From NCBI GenBank assembly GCA_937901265.1, contig CALCHA010000382.1, forward strand, positions 1-5,490: a stretch of 5,490 nucleotides of DNA. Reading direction: 5' to 3'. The position numbers and the translations under genes are program-made. Below are positions 1 through 5,490 of the stretch, piece by piece. Below the pieces are notes generated by a model, which ran no database searches, was not told where the DNA came from, and saw only the letters and a list, made by a program, of their open reading frames with translations. This stretch comes from an uncultured Phycisphaerales bacterium. Its GTDB lineage: Bacteria; Planctomycetota; Phycisphaerae; WQYP01. Position 1 is the stretch's first letter, and every line of letters starts with the position of its first letter.

Positions 1-1
1 G

Positions 2-367
2 GGCGCTGGGCGCCCGGTGGCCGGTCGTGGCAAGGCCAGCGGCAAGAATGCCCCCAAGGTCACCGCCAGGGCGGCCAAGAAGAAGCCTGCAGGCAAAGCG
101 CCGGCGACCAAGCCCGCCGCGAAGAAAGTTGTGGCGAAGAAGGCCGCGCCGAAGAAGTCCGCAGGCAAGAAGGCGGCTCCGAAAAAGACGCTCGTCGGCA
201 AGGCCGCAGCGAAGAAGCCGGTCGCCAGGAAGGTGGCGGCTCGCTCCAGCGTGACGAAGAAGCCGGCGTCCAGGGCGAAGCCAGCGGCCACGAAAAAGTC
301 TGTGGCGAAGAAGCCTCTCGCGAAGAAGGCCCCCGCGAAGAAGCCTGCGGCGAAGAAGCGTCGTTAA
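2..367 (+). CDS. Histone H1-like lysine-rich protein or C-terminal tail (5' end outside window)
   Basis: The reading frame is open from the left edge, so the GTG at 17 is probably internal and the gene starts upstream. From residue 'GTG-17' onward, 116 residues are visible. About 35 are Lys and 7 are Arg; the rest is mainly Ala, Pro, Val, Gly and Ser. I see no Asp, Glu, His or aromatic residue. The pattern is degenerate Ala-Lys-Lys-Pro / Ala-Pro-Lys-Lys repeats ending Lys-Lys-Arg-Arg, as in eukaryotic H1 tails and bacterial H1-like proteins such as chlamydial HctB. Such a tail should be disordered and bind DNA or RNA by charge, so nucleoid binding is likely. In high-GC bacteria the same tail also occurs at the C-terminus of larger proteins (HU variants, topoisomerase I), so the parent protein cannot be named. 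TAA at 365-367 is followed directly by an in-frame TGA. I am confident it is coding and H1-like, but not of its identity. Confidence 0.8.
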   Translation, partial: GAGRPVAGRGKASGKNAPKVTARAAKKKPAGKAPATKPAAKKVVAKKAAPKKSAGKKAAPKKTLVGKAAAKKPVARKVAARSSVTKKPASRAKPAATKKSVAKKPLAKKAPAKKPAAKKRR

Positions 368-392
368 TGAACTGAGAACTGCGTTTTCAAAT

Positions 393-421
393 CCCGCGGC
401 CGGATTCAAACCGGCCGCGGG
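393..421 (+). terminator. Strong GC hairpin after the H1-like gene, likely terminator without a U-tract
   Basis: A perfect 11-bp inverted repeat (CCCGCGGCCGG at 393-403, CCGGCCGCGGG at 411-421), entirely G/C, encloses a 7-nt loop (ATTCAAA). It begins 25 nt after the TAA stop. No T-run follows on the + strand, so it is not a canonical Rho-independent terminator. It could still stop or pause RNA polymerase, or protect the mRNA 3' end. Its position between the H1-like stop and argS supports a 3'-end role. A short direct repeat TTCAAA (386-391 and 405-410) precedes and lies within it. Confidence 0.55.
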
Positions 422-524
422 TGCTGCGCCCCGGCCTGGCACCTGCCGGACAGACGCGGGGGGGTGGCGGTTGGGATTTGCGGGTTGGCGGTCGGGCAGG
501 GTTTTCCTCCCTCGTCGCTGCCCG

Positions 525-530
525 TACGAT
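525..530 (+). promoter_or_regulatory. Weak candidate -10 element for argS
   Basis: TACGAT matches TATAAT at four of six positions and lies 33 nt before the chosen argS start. The region at -35 distance (about 502-507, TTTTCC) matches TTGACA poorly. The placement is sensible because it follows the hairpin that closes the upstream gene. On sequence alone this is only a candidate, and phylum-specific promoters may differ. Confidence 0.25.
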
Positions 531-554
531 AGCCGCGATTTCACAACCCGAAAC

Positions 555-559
555 GAGGA
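555..559 (+). promoter_or_regulatory. argS ribosome binding site
   Basis: GAGGA lies 4 nt before the GTG at 564, a slightly short but workable Shine-Dalgarno spacing. It supports the GTG over the open frame that runs further upstream (TTG at 471), whose extra 31 residues resemble no ArgRS N-terminus. It also supports the GTG over the ATG at 609, which would remove the start of the N-terminal domain. Confidence 0.6.
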
Positions 560-563
560 CCGC

Positions 564-2543
564 GTGACCCCGATCGAAGAGACCCTCCGTCAGCGTTTTT
601 CCACCGCCATGGGCCTCGCCTTTGGGGCGGAGCACATGATCGACCCGCTGATCAAGGCGGCTGATCCGCGGCACGCCGATTTTCAGTCGAACGTGGCGAT
701 GCCGCTGGCGAAGCGCGTGAGCCAGTCCCCGCGCGAAGTGGCGACGCTGCTGCTGCACAACCTCAACGTCGACGATCTCTGCGAGCCGCCGACGATCGCG
801 GGGCCGGGCTTCATCAATATTCGGCTCAAGAAGGAATTTCTCACACGGGCGCTGGCGGAGGCCTTCGCGGATGATCGGGCCGGCGTGCCGACCACGGAGC
901 ACGCGCAGACCGTGGTCGTCGATTACTCCGGGCCCAACGTGGCCAAACAGATGCATGTGGGGCACCTGCGTTCGACGATCATCGGCGACACGCTGGCGCG
1001 GACACTGGAGTTCCTGGGCCATCGGGTCGTGCGGCAGAACCACATCGGCGACTTCGGAACGCAGTTCGGCATGCTGATCCACCATCTGCGGCAGATCGGT
1101 GCCGCGGATCCCGCGGGTCCCCTGTCGATTGAGGATCTCGACCGCTACTACAAGGAAGCGACCGAAAAGTTCAAGAACGATGAGGCGTTCGCGGTGGCGG
1201 CGCGCAAGACAGTCGTCGAGTTGCAGTCCGGACAGCCCGACGCCGTGGCGCTGTGGAACCGCATGCGTCAGGAGACGCATCGCCACTACAGCGCCGTCTA
1301 CAAGCAGCTGCACGTCACGCTCACGGATGCCGACGAGCGCGGCGAATCGTTCTTCGGCCCGCGCCTGCCGCGGATCGTGGAGCATGTGAAGACGACCCTG
1401 GAGTTCGGCGGCGAGGGGGCGGCGGCATCTTCCAATGCGGGCACTGCGGAGGACACCGACAACGATCCGCTCAGCCATGAAATTCCCGATTCCACCGATG
1501 ACCTGCCCGATACCCAGGATGCGGCACACCGGGTGGAGGAGGCCGCGGAACCGCGGGTGATTCACAAGGCGTTCGCGGCCCATTCGGGCGGCGCGTTCGT
1601 GGTGTTCCTGCCGGGCTATGTGACGCGCGACAAGCAACCGCTGCCGATGATGCTGCAGAAACGCGATGGCGGGTATCCCTATTCGGCGACCGACCTGGCG
1701 GCGCTCTACTTCCGCGTGCAGGAGCACAAAGAGACGCCGGAGGAGCAGAAACCGCTGCAGGGCGACTGGCATGCGGACCGGGTGGTGTACCTGACGGACG
1801 CCCGGCAATCGCAGCATTTTGCGATGCTCTTTGACGCCTTCCGCGCGGCGCAATGGGACCTGCACCCGCACACCCACCACGCGGTGACGCTGGAGCATGC
1901 GCCCTTCGGCAAGATGCTGGGCAACGACAATCGGCCCTTCAAGACGCGCTCGGGCGACACGCCGAAACTGCAGGACCTGCTGCAGGAGGCGATCGAGCGC
2001 GCGGGGCAGGTGGATGCCGTGCGCGGGGCGGAGCTTTCTCCCGAAAAACGCGCCCGCGTCAACGAAGCGGTCGGCATCGGGGCGGTGAAATACGCGGATC
2101 TGCGGCAGGACCGGACGACCGATTACATCTTCGACTGGGACCGGATGCTGTCGCTGGAGGGCAACACGGGGCCCTACCTGCAGATGCAGTACACCCGGAT
2201 CCAATCCATTTATCGCAAAGGCAACACCACGCCCGCGGCGGTGCGCGCGGCCAATCCGGCGATCCTGCTGGATCACGAAAATGAACGCGCCCTGGCCAAG
2301 AAGCTGCTCGGCTTTGCGGCGGTGGTCGAGGCGGTGGCGCGGGAACTCAAGCCGCACCTGCTCTGCACCTACCTCCATGAACTGGCCGGCGCGTTCTCAC
2401 GATTCTTTGAATCCTGCCCGGTGCTCAAAGCGGAGAGCGAAGGCCTCAAACTCTCGCGGTTGCGGCTGTGTGAAATGACGGCGAGCACGCTGCGGATCGG
2501 TCTGCAGCAGCTGCTCGGGATCCCCGTGCTCGATGAAATGTGA
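564..2543 (+). CDS. argS: Arginyl-tRNA synthetase (ArgRS), with catalytic-domain insertions
   Basis: This cytoplasmic class Ia synthetase charges tRNA-Arg with arginine using ATP. The chosen GTG start gives 659 residues, against roughly 550-600 for most bacterial ArgRS. Residues 1 to about 95 form the N-terminal tRNA-contacting domain (with IAGPGFINI). The catalytic domain carries SGPNVAKQMHVGHLRST, with the HIGH-type motif HVGH at 131-134. As is usual for ArgRS, a canonical KMSKS is absent and FKTRSGD (from 459) occupies its place, followed by KLQDLLQEA. VGIGAVKYADL and TDYIFDWD lead into the DALR-type anticodon-binding domain (about 540-659), which ends LLGIPVLDEM. Two insertions lengthen it: residues about 284-329 (14 acidic, one Arg, low complexity) and about 387-402 (HKETPEEQKPLQGDW). 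Flanking blocks stay in frame and conserved, so the enzyme should be active. A membrane-protein gene follows after 6 nt. Family assignment is near certain. Confidence 0.97.
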   Translation: MTPIEETLRQRFSTAMGLAFGAEHMIDPLIKAADPRHADFQSNVAMPLAKRVSQSPREVATLLLHNLNVDDLCEPPTIAGPGFINIRLKKEFLTRALAEAFADDRAGVPTTEHAQTVVVDYSGPNVAKQMHVGHLRSTIIGDTLARTLEFLGHRVVRQNHIGDFGTQFGMLIHHLRQIGAADPAGPLSIEDLDRYYKEATEKFKNDEAFAVAARKTVVELQSGQPDAVALWNRMRQETHRHYSAVYKQLHVTLTDADERGESFFGPRLPRIVEHVKTTLEFGGEGAAASSNAGTAEDTDNDPLSHEIPDSTDDLPDTQDAAHRVEEAAEPRVIHKAFAAHSGGAFVVFLPGYVTRDKQPLPMMLQKRDGGYPYSATDLAALYFRVQEHKETPEEQKPLQGDWHADRVVYLTDARQSQHFAMLFDAFRAAQWDLHPHTHHAVTLEHAPFGKMLGNDNRPFKTRSGDTPKLQDLLQEAIERAGQVDAVRGAELSPEKRARVNEAVGIGAVKYADLRQDRTTDYIFDWDRMLSLEGNTGPYLQMQYTRIQSIYRKGNTTPAAVRAANPAILLDHENERALAKKLLGFAAVVEAVARELKPHLLCTYLHELAGAFSRFFESCPVLKAESEGLKLSRLRLCEMTASTLRIGLQQLLGIPVLDEM

Positions 2544-2549
2544 GAATCC

Positions 2550-2990
2550 ATGAGCAATCCACCGGGCAACCCACCGGGCGATACACCGGGCAATTTGCCG
2601 AGCAACCCACAAGGCAACGCACCGAGTAATCCACCGGGCAACCCACCGCCGATCGTTCCGCCAGCGCTGAACTATGGCCAGATGTCCTCGCGGCCGTCGG
2701 GGAAAAACCGCTGGTGGATGGTGCTGCTGCGGGTCGCCGCGGGAATGGCCGCGGGTGTCGCGAGCTGCGCGGTGGGGTGGGGGCTGGTGCTGGCGACGGA
2801 TGAAAAATTCCCGCCCATCTTCTTCCTGCCGCCGGCCCTGTTGCTGTCGGCGGCGATCGTGATCGCGCTTTACTTTCGGCGTTACGGCTATGTGACGGGG
2901 ATCCTGCTGGCGCCGCTGGTGATCGGCTTCGGGCTGGTGGTGCTGCTGCTGATCATCTGCGGAAGCCTCGCGGCGCCCGGCATCAAATGA
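2550..2990 (+). CDS. Small three-helix membrane protein with N-P-P-G repeat N-terminus, unknown function
   Basis: This 146-residue protein matches no family I recognise. Residues 3-34 are eight tetrapeptides of Asn-Pro-Pro-Gly type, followed by a Pro-rich linker containing ALNYG. A short basic stretch (SGKNRWW) then precedes three probable transmembrane helices at about 55-83, 90-111 and 115-140. The basic residues before helix 1 suggest that the repeat tail is cytoplasmic. The C-terminus is short (AAPGIK). The ATG lies 6 nt after the argS stop with only a weak purine stretch (GAGAA) before it, so translation may be coupled to argS. An in-frame ATG at 2682 (residue 45) would drop the repeats but keep all helices, so the repeat region's translation is probable rather than proven. 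The last 8 nt overlap the convergent channel gene. The composition is coding-like and strongly hydrophobic, so the gene is likely real. Confidence 0.75.
   Translation: MSNPPGNPPGDTPGNLPSNPQGNAPSNPPGNPPPIVPPALNYGQMSSRPSGKNRWWMVLLRVAAGMAAGVASCAVGWGLVLATDEKFPPIFFLPPALLLSAAIVIALYFRRYGYVTGILLAPLVIGFGLVVLLLIICGSLAAPGIK
2556..2651 (+). repeat. 12-bp tandem repeat, eight units, encoding N-P-P-G type tetrapeptides
   Basis: Eight consecutive 12-bp units have a consensus near AACCCACCGGGC. They encode NPPG, NPPG, DTPG, NLPS, NPQG, NAPS, NPPG and NPPP. Units 1-2 and 7-8 are the cleanest and share their first 21 nt exactly, 72 bp apart; units 3-6 have diverged. The AATCCATGAGC just before (2545-2555), which holds the start codon, resembles a further unit one base short. 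The whole array is in frame, so changes in unit number would lengthen or shorten the tail without a frameshift. Confidence 0.9.
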
Positions 2991-4686
2991 GGCCGAACAT
3001 CCGTTTCATGCTGCTGAGCACCGAGTACTGACCGCCCGACTGAGCGCTGGCGGCGGGCTTTTCACCCAGTTTGCTCAGCTGCTCAAGCTGCTCCGCCTCG
3101 CGCTGCGCAATCACGCCCGACATCCGCTCGACAGCGGCCGGATCATTGTCAAAGAGCACCTGCAGATGTTCACGCGTGATCTCCAGCGCCCGCACATCGG
3201 TGCTGGCGCGGATGGTCCGCGGCCTGGGGGCGCCGGTGGTGGCCGAAAGCTCGCCAAAAAAGCTGCCCGCAAGAATGTCTCCGACGTCAAACTCCCGCCC
3301 ATCTTCGGTGGTGGCGAAGACATCCACTTTCCCTTCAAGCAGCAGGAAGAGGGACGTGCCCGCATCGCCCTGACGGTAAAAGATCTGTCCCGCGCCCAGG
3401 GTGATGTCGCGGGCGTCGCGTGCAAGCTGGGCCCGCTGGTCGGCGTTGAGGGCGGAAAAGAGCGGATTGTTCGCCAGAGCGGTGATACGTCGCGCCTCGT
3501 TGCCGGCCTGCTGATTGTGGGTTTTTTCGTCCAGGTTCGTCATCTCCACCGTGCGGATCGGGAAGGGAATCCCGTAGCCCGCCTGCTTGAGCCGATACCA
3601 CGCATTGGTGCGCACGGAGTGCTCAATCCAGCCATGCTTCTGCGGCACATCGATCCAGAACTTCACCTTGTAGTTGATCGCCGAATCGCCATAGGAATCC
3701 AGCATCACCCGCGGTGCCGGATCGGGGAGGACCCCCTCGGTCTCTGCGGCGGCCTGCAGCAGGACGCGGCGGGCGTCGTTGGGGGGCAGGTCATATTCGA
3801 GGCCGACGACGATGGTTCGGGCCGTCGCCGTGGAGGGGGAGTGGAAGTTGATGATTTGTTCTTTCGACACGCTGCCGTTGGGGATGAGCACATAGTTGTC
3901 GTCATTGGTCAGGACGGTGACCGCGCGCCAGGTCATTTCAACGACGCGGCCTTCGACGTCGCCGATCTGGATGAAGTCGCCCGCCTGGAAGGGCAGCGAG
4001 GCCTGCAGCACCATGCCGCTGAAGAAATTCCCCAGCGTGTCCTGCAGTGCCAGGCCCAGCACGATGGAGATGACCGCGGAGCCGGCGAGGAAGCTGGAGA
4101 TATCCAGCGAGAAGGCCCATGAGCAGTAGACCAGCACACAGAAAAGGGAGAAGACGATGATGACGATCTGGTGGACGAATTTGGAAATCGTGGCTTTTCC
4201 GCCCCGGGTGAGCAGCGGAACAATGACCAGGCGGTCCACGAGGCGGATGCCGACGATGACCATGACGGCGATGAAAATCTTGTGCAGGGCGACGGCGACG
4301 ATGTCCTTCGGATCGATCATGCGGGAGGGATGCAGCGAGAAAATCGTCATGTAGATGACGATCGCGATGGCCCCGTTGCGCACGGCGCGGCGCAGTCGAT
4401 AGCGGGCCAGGGCGCGACGGAAAATCCACAACAGCACCCACGCCGCCAGGAGCATGCCCGCCAGGGTCCCGGCACCGGAGAGGCCCGTCTCGATCGAATA
4501 CACGCGCAGCCACCCCTGCCCGACGTGATAGCCCGAACCGATGTCCCAGTAGCGACTGCTGTCGGTGCCCGGTTGCGACGCCGCCTGGGTGCTCGCTGGG
4601 CGCGAGCCGGCGGCGGGAGCGGCGACGATCGGCGTGACTTGTGCGAAGGGCATGATCCCGGTGGGCATGGGCAGCATGGGGGACAT
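2983..4686 (-). CDS. MscS-family mechanosensitive channel with C-terminal cyclic-nucleotide-binding-type domain
   Basis: This is an inner-membrane channel of 567 residues, about twice the length of E. coli MscS. Residues 1-65 are Ala/Pro/Ser-rich with no clear signal peptide. Five probable helices lie at about 72-90, 105-118, 129-150, 170-193 and 198-228. The last is the MscS pore helix (VLGLALQDTLGNFFSGMVL), followed by the beta domain (FQAGDFIQIGDVEGRVVEM, then VLIPNGSV and IINF). The alpha/beta domain runs to about 385. Residues about 408-525 form a Crp-like cNMP fold: NPLFSALN, then FYRQGDAGTSLFLLLEGKV, then FFGEL. An Arg/Glu-rich helix (REAEQLEQLSKL) follows. MscS-cNMP fusions are known, and some open with cyclic nucleotide rather than tension. 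Here the phosphate-binding cassette is atypical (RPRT where RSA/RTA is usual), so the ligand is uncertain. The ATG at 4686 lacks a clear ribosome binding site; Met codons at residues 4, 7 and 12 are alternatives. It lies 30 nt downstream of dapF on the same strand. Confidence 0.93.
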   Translation of the reverse strand: MSPMLPMPTGIMPFAQVTPIVAAPAAGSRPASTQAASQPGTDSSRYWDIGSGYHVGQGWLRVYSIETGLSGAGTLAGMLLAAWVLLWIFRRALARYRLRRAVRNGAIAIVIYMTIFSLHPSRMIDPKDIVAVALHKIFIAVMVIVGIRLVDRLVIVPLLTRGGKATISKFVHQIVIIVFSLFCVLVYCSWAFSLDISSFLAGSAVISIVLGLALQDTLGNFFSGMVLQASLPFQAGDFIQIGDVEGRVVEMTWRAVTVLTNDDNYVLIPNGSVSKEQIINFHSPSTATARTIVVGLEYDLPPNDARRVLLQAAAETEGVLPDPAPRVMLDSYGDSAINYKVKFWIDVPQKHGWIEHSVRTNAWYRLKQAGYGIPFPIRTVEMTNLDEKTHNQQAGNEARRITALANNPLFSALNADQRAQLARDARDITLGAGQIFYRQGDAGTSLFLLLEGKVDVFATTEDGREFDVGDILAGSFFGELSATTGAPRPRTIRASTDVRALEITREHLQVLFDNDPAAVERMSGVIAQREAEQLEQLSKLGEKPAASAQSGGQYSVLSSMKRMFGLI

Positions 4687-4716
4687 CCTGTCGGTGGGGG
4701 GCGTGTGCAGGGGCGG

Positions 4717-5490
4717 TTACCCGGGGGCGAGCCAGCGACCTTCGAAGACATCGGTTGCCGCGCCGGTCATGTAGACGCAGTCGTCGCTTTCGCGCCATTC
4801 GAGGGCCAGATCGCCGCCCGGGAGGTGGGCGAGGATTTCGCGCGAGGTCTTGCCGACGAGCACGCCGGCGACGCAGACCGCCGAGGCCCCCGTGCCGCAG
4901 GCCAGCGTGATGCCGCTGCCTCGTTCCCATGTCCGCATGGTGACCTCGGTGGGGGAGCGGACCTGCACGAAGTGGACGTTGATCCGCCGCGGAAAGGCCT
5001 TGTGTTTCTCCAGCACCGGGCCGACTTTTTCGAGGTCGACCGCGGCGACGTCATCCACAAAGATCACCGCGTGCGGGTTGCCCATCGAGACGAAGACCGC
5101 CTCAACGCCGAGGCTGGTGCCCATGGGCACCTGAAAGAGGCGGACGTGGCCGGTCGCGCCGAGCCATTGGCGGTCCACGGGGATCTGTTCAAGGTCGAGG
5201 ATGGGGGGGCCCATGTTCACGGTGACGTCGCGCACCTTGTCATCGTCGCCGGTGCGCAGTTGCAGGGTCAGGACACCGCGACCGGTTTCCACGCGCATCG
5301 GGTTTTGCGTGCTCAGGCCGCGGTCGTGGGCGAATTTCGCCACGCAGCGCACGCCGTTGCCGCACATTTCGCTTTCGCTTCCGTCGCCATTGAACATCCG
5401 CATGCGGACGGTCGCCCCCTCCTTTTTTCCCGCCTCGGTGGGGGGGGCCACCAGGATCAGGCCATCGCCACCGACGCCGAAGTGGCGATC
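4717..5490 (-). CDS. dapF: Diaminopimelate epimerase, 5' end outside window
   Basis: DapF is a PLP-independent cytoplasmic enzyme that interconverts LL- and meso-diaminopimelate, supplying lysine synthesis and peptidoglycan cross-linking. 257 residues are visible. The frame stays open to the right edge with RHFGVGGDGLIL, a conserved DapF block found some tens of residues from the N-terminus. The GTG at 5451 is therefore internal and the true start lies beyond the window. The two catalytic cysteines are present: EMCGNGVRC (Cys codon 5362-5364) and LACGTGAS (Cys codon 4897-4899). Also present are FNGDGSE, the GNPHAVIFVDD block and the substrate-binding Glu-Arg of WERGSG. The Cys-Cys distance is 155 residues, against about 144 in the Haemophilus enzyme, so there are small loop insertions. 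The usual GET after ERG is GIT here, with the key Glu-Arg retained. The stop is TAA, 30 nt before the channel gene, suggesting an operon. Confidence 0.96.
   Translation of the reverse strand, partial: DRHFGVGGDGLILVAPPTEAGKKEGATVRMRMFNGDGSESEMCGNGVRCVAKFAHDRGLSTQNPMRVETGRGVLTLQLRTGDDDKVRDVTVNMGPPILDLEQIPVDRQWLGATGHVRLFQVPMGTSLGVEAVFVSMGNPHAVIFVDDVAAVDLEKVGPVLEKHKAFPRRINVHFVQVRSPTEVTMRTWERGSGITLACGTGASAVCVAGVLVGKTSREILAHLPGGDLALEWRESDDCVYMTGAATDVFEGRWLAPG

Noticed and set aside
1..15. Inverted repeat GGGCGC / GCGCCC at the window start
   Set aside because: It lies in the open coding frame of the H1-like gene and has only a 3-nt loop; probably a composition effect.
1..367. Frame +3 Arg-rich peptide from 27 to 254 overlapping the H1-like gene
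   Set aside because: It is a frame-shifted reading of the same GCGAAGAAG-type repeats; the Lys-rich frame is the one with the family-like composition and runs to tandem stops.
431..449. Small inverted repeat CCGGC / GCCGG in the argS upstream region
   Set aside because: Five base pairs with a 9-nt loop are expected by chance in such G+C-rich sequence; the adjacent 11-bp hairpin is the significant one.
471..563. 31-residue N-terminal extension of argS from a TTG start
   Set aside because: The extra residues match no ArgRS N-terminus and cover the intergenic promoter region; the GTG at 564 has a GAGGA site and fits the family start.
387..2378. 663-residue open frame on the - strand opposite argS
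   Set aside because: It mirrors nearly all of argS, is rich in Arg/His/Val with no recognisable domain, and is the expected by-product of high G+C at third codon positions. The + strand frame is unmistakably ArgRS.
3032..3064. Possible + strand terminator (short GC stem followed by TTTT) beyond the small membrane gene
   Set aside because: Only 5 bp pair cleanly (GCCCG with CGGGC) around a 15-nt loop, and it lies inside the channel coding sequence encoding a Lys/Pro/Ala stretch; too weak to call.
3166..4122. 318-residue open frame on the + strand within the channel gene
   Set aside because: It is antisense to the conserved MscS and cNMP domains and is low-complexity Gly/Arg/Asp; a shadow of the real gene.
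3938..4930. 330-residue open frame on the - strand spanning the channel and dapF
   Set aside because: It is an Arg/His/Pro-rich shadow frame crossing two clear genes, with no domain or start signal.
5449..5451. GTG as the dapF start
   Set aside because: The frame upstream to the window edge encodes RHFGVGGDGLIL, a conserved DapF block, so this codon is internal.

Overview
This G+C-rich window reads as ordinary chromosomal, mostly housekeeping sequence. The likely host is a bacterium of the Planctomycetota (Phycisphaerae-like) or a neighbouring high-GC phylum. That assignment is an inference from four things: an H1-like Ala/Lys/Pro tail, weak or absent Shine-Dalgarno sites, a small Pro-rich-tailed membrane protein, and low-complexity insertions in a conserved enzyme. 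No search was run. I see no mobile element, CRISPR array, tRNA/rRNA gene or prophage signature.

Layout from left to right. (1) Bases 2-367, + strand: the 3' end of a gene encoding a lysine-rich, histone H1-like tail, cut by the left window edge and closed by tandem in-frame stops. (2) Bases 368-563: an intergenic gap with a perfect 11-bp all-G/C hairpin (likely terminator), a weak candidate -10 element and a GAGGA ribosome binding site. (3) Bases 564-2543, + strand: arginyl-tRNA synthetase (argS), complete, 659 residues. It is longer than usual because of an acidic insertion of about 46 residues and a second, shorter insertion, both in the catalytic domain. (4) Bases 2550-2990, + strand: a small three-helix membrane protein of unknown function. 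Its N-terminus is encoded by eight 12-bp repeats (Asn-Pro-Pro-Gly type). It starts 6 nt after argS and is probably co-transcribed with it. (5) Bases 2983-4686, - strand: an MscS-family mechanosensitive channel fused to a C-terminal cyclic-nucleotide-binding-type domain, overlapping the previous gene tail-to-tail by 8 nt. (6) Bases 4717-5490, - strand: diaminopimelate epimerase (dapF), cut at its 5' end by the right window edge, with both catalytic cysteines present.

Two transcription units therefore converge at about 2985: argS plus the small membrane gene from the left, and dapF plus the channel gene from the right (30-nt gap). Functionally they cover translation (ArgRS), lysine/peptidoglycan precursor synthesis (DapF) and envelope tension response (the channel). 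Linking DapF to the channel through the cell wall is tempting, but rests only on adjacency.

I did not find a convincing new system. The points most worth following are the degenerate nucleotide-binding cassette on the channel, the acidic insertion in ArgRS, and the tandem-repeat N-terminus of the small membrane protein.
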